Shown: in pieces, positions 12,521-24,790 of the stretch
Position numbering within the stretch: the stretch's first letter is position 1
How the letters are laid out: the number at the start of each line of letters is the position of its first letter
NCBI GenBank assembly: GCA_916610825.1
Contig: OU744452.1
Location: 12,318,110 to 12,382,109 of the forward strand
DNA length: 64,000 nucleotides
Reading direction: 5' to 3'
DNA from: Haliclystus octoradiatus
Lineage: Eukaryota > Cnidaria > Staurozoa > Stauromedusae > Haliclystidae
Translations under genes and position numbers: made by a program
Notes under the pieces: generated by a model
What the model was told of the DNA's origin: nothing
The model's input: the letters and a program-made list of their open reading frames with translations, nothing else
Databases searched by the model: none

Positions 12521-14689
12521 GCCTGCGGCCTGCGCCCGGGGCAAGTCAGCCTTCGACTTCCTTAAAGAGGTTGCTCCGCTCCCTCAAGTAGCCTACAGAA
12601 AAACTTGGCAATAAAACAAAAGAGTCATGAAAAGGAATTAAAAATGCAAAGCACTACACTGATAATGGATTTCAGTTTTGGCAGTTTTGATAATTAATCC
12701 TTGCATACTTGTAAACTATAGTGAAAATGAGATTGAAACTCTATCGTGCTACATATTTTAAATCAAATAAATACTTTTCGAATATTTTTCGAAATGATTG
12801 CTGTTAAACAGTATTCTTAACGAGTGTTAAATTTACTTTTAACTGGACGTGTATTTATGGTTTTCATGATTTCATTATTTAAAGATGGCGAATGATCGGT
12901 TTTGATTTGTTTTGCCGTAGAAAATGTTGCTGTTACTTTTAGTTGACTATGGTTCAATGTTATACGAACAGTGAAAAAAATGTTTTCCTTTCAAATGCTA
13001 AGAAACTTCACAATTTCAATTTCATTTCATAGTCAAATAACTCACAGAGAGCAAAGTGCCAAAGTGTGACAATTTGTACGTTCCATCGCATCCAGAATAC
13101 TTTCTGATTGTTGAAAAAAACTATATTGTTTGTATTCGATAATGAAAACAAAAGATTTTTTGTAAAATAAGACGGTATAAACGATATATTCGTTCACGCA
13201 CGGGAATAAAAATGGGTGACGTTATAAGAGATAATCCGTTATAAACAGTGACGATATAACCGATAATTATTAATCGAAAACCTACTAAAATATGCCGGGA
13301 ACAATAAATTTGTACGTTATAAACAATAATCCGTTATAAAAGGTGACGTTATGAACAGTTTCTACTGTATGGGTTATGTAAATTAAATGGTATTGAATGC
13401 ATAGTTCACCGGAATGAAATAAATATGGATTGCATATTAGGTAACCAAATAATGAACTGGTTTTCACAATGAAAGGCATTGATATGTAAATATGATTGCT
13501 GTATCGGTTGAGTGAATCTCTGCACATTGAGTGGTAAGAACAACAGGTGATTCTGAAATTTGATACAGTAAATTACATAAATGAGGGACCCAAACTCTAA
13601 TATTTTATTAACTTTAGCCAACTTTTCACCGAGAGGCCACATGTCTAAATAAAGTGAACAATGCTATGTTAAAGTAAACAATGTGTTGACGTTGTCAATG
13701 TATGGGACATTATCATTTATAAATGTATTTTTCGATAAAACGATAGCAGGCAGCTAAATTACAACTCCAATTTTGTATTTGTACAACTTACAACTTGACG
13801 ACTGAAATAGTAGAACACAAATTCTTTGAATTTGTATATTTTTTATTGGTCAAATCTCTGTGTGTGCAGTGTGGATAGCAGATCTGCTGACATAAAAGTG
13901 ACACAGTAAATCCTTTTTTCCAACGAAGAGCAGTTCATAACAAAGCAAGCTATAGTATTGGTGATACAGTGACACAGTAAGCTCTTCTGCCAACGATGAA
14001 TTAATAAAAAAGTAGGCTATCAGAGATTATGATACTTCTCAAAAGAAAATTAAAAGTAACAATTGCCATCAGAGTCCTGTAAGCCCTCGTGCACAGGGTA
14101 AAAACCATGGCAACAGCGACTTCGACAGACTTTACATGAAGCATTTACACACGTAAGTTGTAAAAAACTTACCGAGAATCGTGTCTTCTGTTTGTGATGT
14201 AAAATTGAGTTTTGTTGGATCTCTTATCCTTCTAGGCATATTGGAATACTTTTGCAAAATATGAAACACTTTTACAAAGTATTGGCAGCCATTAAAATAG
14301 AGTGTGCTCTAAAATTCAAAATTCGTGATGTTGCTAGGCAAGATCGGATACACCAAGGAAAGCAGTTTATTTTCACAGAACTTCCTTCTAAATGACACGA
14401 TTTTGGAAATTTTAATCGCAATTTATGAGCAATTTATAGCGTTTTAAACTTCAAAAACAAGACGTCGGGTAGTCAAAGGCCTATAGATAACCCAGAAGCG
14501 TATTAGAAGTTTGGAAAGTGCTTTGCGGAAAAGGAGTTTAACAGTAATTAAACAATGGTGATTTGATCACCTACACGGTTTGCGTATTATCAAAATAAAT
14601 CCTTTAGAAGAAAAACATTTGAATATAAGGTAAGATTTGAATGAGCTTTAGCAGCGATTTTAGCACAGTGACTCGATTACTTTAAATCT
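12521..14689. other. Intronic DNA without recognised genes
   Basis: No domain-bearing frame. Around 13190-13350 there are several repeats of ACGTTATAA/CCGTTATAAAC-type words. Two related segments near 13900 and 13975 share GACACAGTAA...CCAACGA. Nothing else supported. Confidence 0.4.
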
Positions 14690-15790
14690 GAACATATAAT
14701 AACACTAAGATATCTAACTTTATCTATTCTAACAACTTCTTCACTGTTCAGATAATATTTGCATATGGATAAGTTCTTATTTCCAAAAAAGATAGCATTG
14801 CATTTTTCTATGGCGATTTGAAGCTGCCAGGTATTTCCCAATCACAAAAAAGTGTCAAGCGTGTGGTGGAGTGCATTATCGTCTGAGTTAGTGTAACGAT
14901 CAACTGAAAATTTAGTATCATCAGTGAAAAGTTTAACTTCACAATTCTGCTTTGAACAAGAATAGATGTCATTTAGATAAATTAGAAACAATAAAGTTCC
15001 CTAAACAGAACCCTGCGGTACCCCGCTAGTAACATTTATTGATGACGATAAATAATTTCCAATAACTAACGACCATTTAAAACGTTTTCTAACATATTCA
15101 AAAGTTCAAAACGTATACCATATGCTTTCAGTTTTGAAAGTAAATTTAAATGAGTGACAGCGTCAAATGCGTTTTTGAAATCTATATAAATTGCATCTAC
15201 TCGCGCTCGTATGTTGATCACGTCACACCATTCATTGATTGTTAATAACAACTGAGTACAAGTAGATACTCGGTGTAAAACCATAAAACCATATTGCTTG
15301 TCGGTTATAAGTTTATTACTGAAAAGAAAGCAAAGTAATTCATCGTGTATAGCCTGTTAGAGATTTGGGACGATAGTTCTGTTACTTTGATGATAGTCCC
15401 TTTTCATAAAGTGGAATGACTAGAGCAGTTTGCCAAAGAGAAGGCAAGTCGTCTGTTTGCAGAGACAGTTCAAAAAGCAAACATATGGAATTGCGATTTC
15501 TGAAGCAATACATTTGAAGAAAAAGGCAGGATAGCCGTCCGGAGATCGAGATGTTTTTGATGGCAACTTTTTAAGTACAGATATAATACCTTTGCGTAGG
15601 AAAATTCAATGAAGGGTAAAAACGTATTTGTAGGTAACGAGGATGAATTTCAGGTACAATATGATTGTCGAGGGTAAACACACTAGAGAAGTAAGAGTTT
15701 AGTATTTCAGCTTTTTCGTCGTCATCAGTAACTAGTGTCGAATCATTACGTTGAAGCGTGGGAACTGTCTCCCGCTGCTGAAGTTTTTCT
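14690..15790 (-). mobile_element. Degenerate LINE reverse transcriptase
   Basis: On the minus strand the segment reads, with frameshifts and stops, through a LINE reverse transcriptase: a linker ending near 15450, then STCTQLLLTINEWCDV and AIYIDFKNAFDAVTHL (motif A, about 15150-15250), then VTSGVPQGSV (near 15030) and LFLIYLNDI (motif B region), then FTDDTKFS (motif C, with T for A; near 14920), then thumb-like sequence ending about 14700. CR1/Jockey-like. It lies 3' of the 5' LINE fragment at 16407-16694 and may belong to the same insertion. Confidence 0.75.
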
Positions 15791-16406
15791 CTAATGAAAG
15801 AGTAAAACTTTGAGAGAGAGGATTAGTCCAAGTGCGGATTCATATCATTATTATTACTTACTTATTATTATTACTTTTTAAATGAATAAATGATTACTGT
15901 AAATGATGAGTCCCCTAAAAAACAATCTGCACTGCTTAGAGGGTGATCTCAACCATTGTAGCTACACATATATGTCTACGTAATTTTTTTCGGTAAACTA
16001 ATTGATTACCTTTGTTTCAATGATTGAACTATATTTCTATTCTATTTCTACTATTCATAAGCAAGAGAGGTTTTAACAATGAGACAACGAGCACTAGTTC
16101 GTTATGCCTTCAAATGGTCATCGATGTCCTCTGACGTTACAATTAAGGATGGGACAACAATGATGAGTTGCCTAATTGTTTTAGTGGATACCAACTAGTG
16201 GTAGAAACCCTTGGATTTTACTAGTGTGGACACCCTAACTACAAGAAACTTGCCTTTATCAAAGCAAAACAAAAATCAGGACTAATGGCTAGCAAAGCAT
16301 AGGATATGAAGCTAAAAATTACTCTGAAAAAGGCATTAGAAATGGTAAAGGCATCATGGTTTTACTTCCTCCTATATCGATGGGGTTTCGCTCAGATAAA
16401 GGACTC
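15791..16406. other. LINE-derived spacer, no intact frame
   Basis: Between the two minus-strand LINE pieces. Near 16120 the minus strand reads LNCNVRGH, resembling the start of an APE-type LINE endonuclease, but stops and frameshifts follow and the rest of the nuclease is missing. Confidence 0.4.
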
Positions 16407-16694
16407 CTAGTCCGCAAAAGTTGTCTGAAGTCTATGAAATATAGTGCATGTTGTTAAATAAACCTCTTTTACTTTGGTGGAGGATCGTTTTATCACTAGA
16501 AATTCTAGTTCTGGGATACTTCTGTCATTTGGTAGTGGCCTTGTAGATCCTGGGCATTGTTCCACATCACCAAACATCAAAAACAAATTTAGTAGGTTTT
16601 GCCGCGAATATTGAAGATGAAATAAATTATTTCCTTTCTTAAAATTCCAAAGCCATTGTATAATAAAGTTTTCCTTTCCATTTGAAGAGCTCAT
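16407..16694 (-). mobile_element. LINE 5' coding fragment with 2A-like motif
   Basis: A 95-codon minus-strand frame contains LLNLFLMFGDVEQCPGS. Many animal LINEs begin their endonuclease-RT frame with a hydrophobic stretch followed by a GDVExNPGP-like (2A-like) sequence. Here the asparagine and final proline positions are replaced (C and S), so a ribosome-skipping function would be lost. Position and strand fit the LINE reverse transcriptase fragment at 14690-15790. Confidence 0.55.
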
Positions 16695-17056
16695 TTCCTT
16701 TTATTGATAGACCAAGCGTAACCAGATAGACCAGATGATAAAAAGCCTGCTTACAATAATTATAATAAATGCAAAGAGAGCTATATATTGTTTTTCCGCC
16801 TTAGCTTGTTGATCTGAATATATATGACCCATGACGACTGCAGCATCGTCATTTTGATGATGAATTTTAATTTGATTTGATTCACATTTAACATTTCAAA
16901 CAAAACATTTGGATATAAATATGACTTCTGAAATACAACTCTACGAAAAACGAATTTAATCTATTTTGTATTCCCTTTACAGATTAGATGGATATCATTT
17001 ATCCCGTTACCGATTGTATACACAATTACTGATGTTTTCCTTTTTTTAATTTATAG

Positions 17057-17201
17057 CTGCGTCAAAGATGTCCCTTATTCTACTGAGTTAATCCGTTCTT
17101 TGGAATGTGGAGTACCTGTAACTGGACGTTACTTAGTTATCACCATTAAATCACAAGCTGCAACTCTCAGTTTTGCAGAAATCAGAGCTTTTGGGATTTA
17201 A
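17057..17201 (+). CDS. Lectin gene 1, terminal exon (F-type lectin C-term)
   Basis: Terminal coding exon after acceptor TTTATAG. One base completes the split codon from 4482, then 47 residues and a TAA stop (17199-17201). Visible: CVKDVPYSTELIRSLECG, then GRYLVITI, then LSFAEIRAFGI, which is the classic C-terminal strand set of F-type lectin and F5/8C-like domains (GRYV.I....L.LCEVEVFG). It is clearly paralogous to the last exon of gene 2 at 44986, with the same entry phase. Confidence 0.88.
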
Positions 17202-20031
17202 TTTGATATGATTTATTCTTGTTAGCACGTCAAGAACGCAAACCGAATAGAGGTTATAGAATATGGCAATATTGAAGAATGTAATTAGCAATAATCATGT
17301 ATAGTGCTTAACACATTTGTTTATTATAACTCTCCCGCATCGATTCTCTATTATATATACTTCAAGCGTCTGTCACGTTGGCCACCATGCACTTAAAACA
17401 TTGTAATCTTTTGATATCAAAATATATCTCACAATCAGCTTACAGTTGGTAGTTGTTCAAAATAGTTTCCGGCCTCGGAAACTCTATTGAGTGATCTAGA
17501 AATCCGGAAAAGTGCCCCTTGATTTGAAACACCATTGGCATCGCAAAAAAGTGTGATGAACGTTTTGTTTCCCATTTTGGTAATATGAAATTTAATTCGT
17601 GGCGAAGTCTTGAACTTGGCAGAAGTAGCAAAAAAAACTCTGCAGTTGTCTGGTTTACTGTTAGAGAAGGGAGCATGGTGCAGGCGATACCATATTTCAG
17701 CAGGCCTTTAAGTATTCGTTACTTTTTCAGTATTTTTGATCTGTAATCAATTTCTTGACACGTGAACAATAGCCTAGTTTTCACTGTTTTGAATGTTTAA
17801 CGACGCTGAAATAATAAGTATCAAATAAATATCTTTTCAAAGTATTGAAAAGAAAGAAAGAAAGTATGACCGATAGAAATAGAAGCAAATGCAATTGTAG
17901 TAAATTTATACTATAAAATAATAAGTCGTAACACAAATAAAATAAATAACTCTTAAACCAATAATATTGTAATATATCAATACCAATAAACAATTATAAC
18001 TATAAATATCTTGTATCAGAAGATAACAATGTAAAAATAACGTCTTCACTCGAGCAAACGTCTCATTCAATCTGCCCTCTAATCTATGACTCGGCCTCTA
18101 TCTCGTGAGAAAGCCTCATATTACTTATACAGCAATAAGATTATCATAACCCACTATACTACACGTGTAAAAGTATGATAAACTAGAAACACAATTGCTG
18201 TAGCATATTTGATTGTCTACCTCTATTTATTATGATTTTTTATATTATGATAATATATTAATTGTTTTAATAAGTTCTACAAAAATTTAAAATGGAAATT
18301 GATTACTTATTGAGAGAAACAAATGTAATTGTGATTGATCACTATTTTAAGAGTGATTTTACAGCTCTGTAATTCTGTGACTGATTTCAAACTAACGATT
18401 CAAAATTATCTCAGCACAGCCTTATAGAATATCATTTACAAAATAATCACGTTTCAGACCACGCGGTTCACCTGCATATTAACTTCACAGGGGTTTTCTG
18501 CCAAGTAAATCGATTATTTCTGTCGTGTTATTTGATGTTTTTCAGTCGTTGATTACTTGCTCGTTTCTGAATTTCTTAAAATGTCTTCGAAACATTACTG
18601 TTAAGGGTATAGGTGAATAATCTGAAAAACATTTTTAGTGGAAATCCCTAATTGTGTGTAACCTGCAATAGCTGAATTGCAAAGTTCTTCCAAAATGCCC
18701 TGTAAACCATCTATTTGCAATTGTACTATTTAAAAAGATCACCATGCTTCCAATAATCAATAAAGCAGATACAAATCTAGTGCGGTAATCTAAGACCGTG
18801 AAGTACAACTTTAATAACTTGCAATGCGATTTATGATTCGATTTTGTGCTGTGGCAGCTACAGTGAGTAAACTAGCTGTAATATTGGCTACATCTTGTCT
18901 AATCTGACTATCGACAGAAGCATAACAGGTGGAGTAAAATGGTTTGAAAACGATCTAATGAATGCTGTAAGTGGACGTGCCATATATTTATACATAAACT
19001 TGTGATTCCTACGTTAATATAACTCGTGACGGTGTGCGAGATCAACTACAATATTGCAATAAGGGGATGAAGGGCAATTATTCGACTTATCGTTTACTTC
19101 AAAAATCATGCACCCGGGGGGGGTAACTTCAAACGATTGGTATACAGGGACGTGCCAATTATTGAGGGTCCCTTTTTCGTGGTCTAGAAAATTTTTGAGG
19201 TATCTATTTCAGAATTTTCAAAATATTCGAAGTATTGTTTTTCAATGAGCAAGAAATGTTGCTTTAAACCCACGAAATTGTAATCAATTTTTCAAACATG
19301 CGTTGCTAATAAAGTATTTGGGGTATACATTTTGGCCTTAATAAAATATTTGAGGTATCAATTTTGGAAAACCAAAATTTTGAAAACTTCTGAATTCAAA
19401 TTGGCACACTCCCCCGTCACTGAAATTTCTTGAGTTGCCCCCTTCTGAAATTTCAGATGTCAATGGTCTATGGCACAGCTGAACACATCATACTTAGGGT
19501 GGTTGGTATTGAAGCTGTGTACCTACATTATGCCGGGCAGAGTCATTTGCTATCTGAATCTCAATTTTATAGAAAGGTGCTAAAAGATTAACAACGTGAA
19601 ATGTCTCATAGCGTATGTCTTATGTTATTAAAATTGTTGATTTATTGCGTCTCTCAACAAAAAAGCTGCTTTGCTTATGCGGTGACCTAAATCACAAACC
19701 ATTTCATATATATGTAATTCATGCAATATGTCGATAATTTCATTGTTTGTTTGAAATAATTATTTATAAGATGTTATGCTAATGCGTATTAGCATAATTA
19801 GACTAATATCAAATTCCCCTTTTCTCTGCGTATTGCCCTTTATTTTATAAATTACATTTGACTCCGTTTCGAAATCTCTACGAGAGTGAATGTTTTTTAT
19901 CGCCCTCAATCATTTTACCCTCCCTCATAACAAAGAGAGAATCATATTTTGCTGTTTAAGTGTATCATTAAATTCTATCGAATGCCTCAGTCCTCGTAAT
20001 ACCTAACCATAATTTTATTTATTTTTTACAG
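17202..20031. other. Intergenic; no recognised gene
   Basis: No domain-bearing frames; minus-strand frames at 17440-17676 and 17781-17993 are low complexity or unrecognised. At about 19105-19450 a G-run (CCCGGGGGGGG) and the GTATACAGGGACGTGCC segment are followed by CCCCCGTCACTGAAATTTC, resembling an old interspersed repeat with roughly opposed ends. Confidence 0.4.
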
Positions 20032-20345
20032 AAAATGAAGATCCTAAAAATCTAATTTGTCTACATACATCACACAATGTACCTGTCCTCCCTGTGGATG
20101 AGAAAGTCATTTACTTGGTGATCGACCAGGAGATCATCTGCTTTCAGCCTGACCCAGTAATGGATGCAATCATTACCATGCTTGGCTGCTATTATTTGCC
20201 GGACTGTGACTTCCCAACATGTCACGTTACCGGCCTTTCACTTTTGCAGCATATCACTTTTGAGGATGAAAAGTTCTCGCAAGCCCATTCCTTGCATATA
20301 AAAGATGTATCGGAAGAGTACAAACATTTTAGAAATCTAAAGTAG
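20032..20345 (+). CDS. Orphan terminal exon, unknown protein
   Basis: Preceded by a T-rich acceptor (ATTTTTTACAG ending 20031) and open for about 104 residues to a TAG at 20343. Segments include LICLHTSHNVPVLPV, IDQEIICFQPDPVMDAI, MLGCYYLPDCDFPTCH and VTGLSLLQHITFEDEKF. The shape resembles the C-terminal block seen in uncharacterised invertebrate proteins of possible transposon origin, but I cannot name the family. No start codon or upstream exon was identified, so it may be the last exon of a gene whose other exons I did not recognise, or a fossil. Confidence 0.4.
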
Positions 20346-21520
20346 TAATTTTTTTTGATTTCAATAGTCTTTTATTTTCGATTAATTGAATGGGTTATTT
20401 TTATTAATATAATTTAGGGGGGAAATAATTAACAGTTTGTAAATTGTAACATTACTTGTAGAAAATTTAAAACAATCAAAATGAAAGTACTTCATGATTC
20501 AATATTTGAATGAGATATATATCTTCACCATAACAATTGAGAGGGTAAAAAATGTTGTGATACTTGGCATTTTTCATGAATTATTCTGACTCCAGGATTA
20601 ACTCTAGAATTCTTCTCCTAAGAATCTATTTATAGCAAATATGAATTGATCCTATGTTCCACTGAGAATATATTGCCCGTTGTTGACGAAAACCTACAAC
20701 ATGAATAAATGTACCTGAGTCGTTTTTCTAAGAATAATATTCTCAATATTTATAAAAACGGAATTTTCTTGTCAAGAGAATATTATTCTGGCCAGGACAA
20801 CAAATATTTGTAACTATTCTTGAGACAGGAATCTGAAATTTTGCTGTGTGGTATTTCAAAACATTGAATTGTATTGTTTTTGAATTCTATTTTTTGTTAA
20901 ATTCTTCGTTACTAAATAAATTAAATTACTCTAATGATGGAACCGGTCAAATTAGACGAAGAAACTTCTTTACTTAGAGAGGCAAGGAAACATACTTGCC
21001 TTTAAGGCAAACCTGGTAAAACTCGCAGAAGGCCACTGGTAAAACTCGTGGTCAAATGGATACCAGGCTTTCTGGAGCTGTGCGCATGACCTACTCCTGA
21101 TCGGACTGTACCGTCCGTAACATTTGATCTGCCTTGAATGTAATCTATAACTTCTGCAATCTGAGATTATCTATTATCATGAAACATCCAACATTTACAC
21201 TAAGTAAATAAAAAGTGAAACGTTAGACTCGCATTTCTCAGCGTGGTGATTTCATCAAAACAATGATAATCCTCTAATAAGGTATCTATTAGATATTCTT
21301 AATTTATTCATGTCTTCAATTATTAATAATGATATTTATCAAGAGAATGAAATTAGTCTGCACCATTCCTCTTGCAATTATATTTGTTTGCATAGAAATA
21401 CTGAATAATGTTGCTAAGCGATAAAGATGTTTAGATTTTTTTATTAGTTCTATTTTCGATGAATCGTTAATAGAACTATGGTGCTTGCTCAACTGTCTGT
21501 TTTATCAAGTTAACGTAAAT
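20346..21520. other. Upstream region of lectin gene 2
   Basis: No coding frames recognised. It holds the presumed promoter and 5' UTR of lectin gene 2. No clear TATA box position can be fixed. A small inverted arrangement of TTCTAAGAATAATATTCTC and its partner GAGAATATTATTCT lies near 20728-20790. Confidence 0.4.
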
Positions 21521-21829
21521 ATGAGGGTCAAAACAATTCCAACCATTTTTATTGCCACATTTCAAATCTTTGCAGTGGTTTATGGTAATATTAGATATAT
21601 CAAAATGGACGAACAACCAATGACCGATGGAATGGAAATAAAATCAGCTCAAGTAAAGAAGTTTGTGCAATGTGCAACTCTTTGTGAAAGTGAAACAAAT
21701 TGCAATGGTTTTTCCATGGACCTCATTCAAATAAATCAATTTTTATGCCTTCTTTTCAATCTCTGTTGGGTTAAAACAAAAAAGTATGATGCCACTGCAC
21801 CCAGTACTGGCTACCCTAGTTATTATCAA
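21521..21829 (+). CDS. Lectin gene 2, exon 1: signal peptide + PAN domain
   Basis: The ATG at 21521 opens a hydrophobic signal peptide (residues 1-22, ending VVYG), which decides this start over an earlier in-frame non-ATG codon. Residues about 42-100 form a PAN/apple-like domain: C51-x3-C55-x5-C61 followed by GFSMD and further cysteines C76 and C82. PAN domains bind protein or carbohydrate. A GTAAGT donor at 21830 leaves phase 0. The exon is 309 bases, exactly the same length and end phase as exon 1 of gene 3 (60389-60697), although the two proteins are only modestly similar. Confidence 0.83.
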
Positions 21830-22637
21830 GTAAGTCAAGTAGCCTCATCGTCTAAACCTACTAACGCGTCTTTTGTTTATGCAGTCATGTGTGGTACAGT
21901 TTTCCACAGATGTCTTACTCATTTCTAATCAAAGTCATTTTTATTTGTTAAATTAAGAATGTATCAGAAAAATCATAATTTTCCTATTATAGTTTAACAG
22001 GCTTTGTTTTGTGCACAAGGCAGAATCTTTTCTACGTGAAAAGAATTACTTGCTGTAAAATTTCAACTGAACTTCTTTTGCTGTTCCTTACGCTAGAAAT
22101 TAAACTAAATCATATTTAGAAGCAAGCATTCCCTTAATATTAATATCAATTAATTTATATCTATAGCTTTCTTTGCCAAAGGTAAATTTCTTTGCGACAA
22201 TATTTTGCGTAACTTGTTCGAACGTTCGAAACTCTTCTTGTTCATCAAAGCATTCGATTTACCGACTGAAGCTTTGAAGAAATGATCTGTGTTTTCGAAG
22301 GCAACGATTTAATATTGCCATTATTTGTTCGTATATACTTTTAAAAAGCTTAATCAATCATTCAAGATTGGACAGTTGGCTCGATTATTTCGGAAATTTT
22401 ATAAGACAAAATAAATGATAAAACGAATTGCTCGTGATGCACTGCTGTGTGACTGTTAAATGTCTTTAATTTCCATTTCCACGGGCCGGTTTAGGGAATG
22501 TGGTCTGATTTGTCTGTGGAGATTTTTACGTCAATTTGACAGGGATATTCAAAATCCTGTATCCGGCCTAGTCTGCATGCAAGGCTAACTATTCATGGAA
22601 TTGATTTTCTAGAAGTAGAAATATTAAAAACGTGTAA
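21830..22637. other. Intron 1 of gene 2, left part
   Basis: No additional feature recognised before the duplicated segment at 22638. Confidence 0.5.
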
Positions 22638-23305
22638 GATGCAAATGAAATCAGAATTAAGCATAAAACCCAGCTCTGAAATCATCAATTGTCCGCATTT
22701 AGGTTTTCGTTAGCAATTAGGCCTATCATTGAAACAGGTATTTCAAGGATGTTTCCATACAAAATAATACAAGCAATTGTTTTCAAAGAGCAGGAATTTG
22801 TTTATCTCAGTTCGTAAATTAGACTAATCATTTTGATTGAACGCTTCCAATAGCCACAAAACCCCCATAATAATTGACACGTATCGAATGTTTAACTTTC
22901 GATTCCCTAAACTCTGGCTAAAAATATACTCGATATATTACAAAAGTATTTATCTCGAACAAATTGTAGAGAGAACAGGTCTAGGAATGTTGCCGACTAA
23001 AATTGGTAAAATATCTACAATTCCACACGCGTTGATCTTCAGCAGTAGCAAAATTGCAGATTGCAAACGAGTAAGATGTAAATGGAATCAAAATTGAACA
23101 TAAAACACAGCTCTAACATCATTTCTTGTCCGCATTCAGGTTTCCATTACTAATTAAGCCTATTATTGAAGCAGGTATTTCAAGGATGTTTTCATGAAAT
23201 ATAATAACAGGCACTTGTTTCTAAAGAGCAGGAATTTGTTTATCTCAGTTGGTAAATTAAAGTAATCATTTTGATTGAACGCTTCCAACAGCCACAAAGC
23301 AATCA
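22638..23305. repeat. Tandem duplication with about 440-bp period
   Basis: The segment 22638-22870 (GATGCAAATGAAATCAGAAT through TGATTGAACGCTTCCAA) recurs at 23077-23305 with clear but diverged similarity, including the shared words CAGGTATTTCAAGGATGTTT and AGCAGGAATTTGTTTATCTC. This is an old direct duplication inside intron 1 of gene 2; no coding content recognised. Confidence 0.8.
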
Positions 23306-23519
23306 CAATGCATATGCATCGAATGTTTAAATTTCGATTAGTTTTATGGAGAACATTATTTCCGGATAAATGAAGCTGACTGCCAAAACAGTACTACATG
23401 AATACCTTGCACATTAAACTACTCAACATCATAAAAACATTTAAGTTTTATTTATTAAGATAGCATAAACGTTATAGTATATATAAGTCAATATTTAAGT
23501 TTATTCTTACATGCGCCGT

Positions 23520-24250
23520 AGCAGGAAAGATTTTATAAAGCCCCGGCCAAATGAAGCCAACATTTTCACAACATTTGATAAAATTTCACTCAATGCTGGA
23601 AAATGCTGGCTGGGGTGGCCAAATGAAGCCAGCATTTTCACAATATCTGGAGCCGGACCGGAATTTCTAAAAGGGGAAATCATCTTCGGCGTCATTCGAT
23701 TAAGATTTATATTTATTCATATTATTCTCGTTCAATAATGTTTCTTTTTGGTTGTCCTTATTTGCTCTTCTTCGTGGGCAATTTCAAATTAAACCTCACT
23801 ACATTTTAATAATCAGTCTCTGAATCGTATGTACCTTCTTTTTCACTGTCCATCGCAGGAATATTAAAATCACTTGAGAATTTCGAATGAAGAGCAAACA
23901 CTTCTTCGGAAAATGACAAACTATATTATTTGCATTTTTTGACTCATAGGAAATGATAAATCAAAATGTTCATTTCAAGACTTTCGCGCCAAACTGTTAT
24001 CATTAAGTGACAAAAATAACATTACGTAATCATTGACCAATATTAGATGCGTTTTTTCATTCTTTGAAATTCGATATGTCCAATGTTGTGAAACTGCTTG
24101 CTGGGGTGGCCAAATGAAGCCAAAATTTTCACAACACCGAAATTTGTTCCAATTTGTTGTTTAGGGTGGCCAAACAAAGTCAACATTTTGCCAGCATTTG
24201 ATAAAATTTTCGTTTAATGTTTATACAGTGCAGGAAGTTTTAACAATAGG
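23520..24250. repeat. Dispersed GGGTGGCCAAATGAAGCC repeats
   Basis: The word GGTGGCCAAATGAAGCCA followed by ACATTTTCACAA or a variant occurs around 23536 (GCCC start), 23616, 24105 and 24163. Copies differ by a few bases and are often preceded by GCTGG. They also produce overlapping short frames on both strands, which I do not treat as genes. Confidence 0.7.
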
Positions 24251-24598
24251 CCTATAATGAATAGGAGTTAAATAGTAATGTGTCAGTGCTTGTATGCAAA
24301 ACATCCATAAATAATATCATTCAGTTTCGAAAATACCTAAGAAAGTAAATACTTCACCTCATGTTAATCTTACAGTAAATGTATAATATGAACACCATGC
24401 ATGGCTTGGGATTGGGAACACTAACTGATGATTTGAATTCAAAGTAACCCAATCGCAATCACAATGCTGATACTGTGAAGCTGTTAAATAATTGTATTAG
24501 ACAGATTGATTATACAATAAAATTTCAGATAAAATAGTATTGCAAGCCATTACAGGAGAAATCAGATACAGCACAGTAAAAGCTGGCCAATGTATCGA

Positions 24599-24790
24599 TG
24601 TTATAACTTGTACTCGGGAACTTGTGTGAGTCATAAACCACAATATTAGTGCAAGAATATCAAAAGTTTATTAGTAAATCAGCAGGCATCTATTTTATCT
24701 TGCACATGTTCTACTAGGAGGCTTTCCTCTCTGTGTGACATCACTGATCCAGTGTTTTATGTATGTTAATTTATTACAAAACTTATAACA
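24599..24790 (-). repeat. Gypsy element 1, 3' LTR
   Basis: Begins TGTTATAA and ends TTATAACA, a perfect 8-bp terminal inverted pair on the plus strand. The core (ATCTATTTTATCTTGCACATG, allowing one mismatch) matches the right LTR near 28091. A purine-rich tract (minus strand TTAAGAGAGA) abuts its inner side, as expected for a polypurine primer. Confidence 0.78.

Noticed and set aside
23507-23738. Overlapping short frames with NEAN/NEAS repeats
   Set aside because: Arise from the GGTGGCCAAATGAAGCC dispersed repeat; no other coding evidence.
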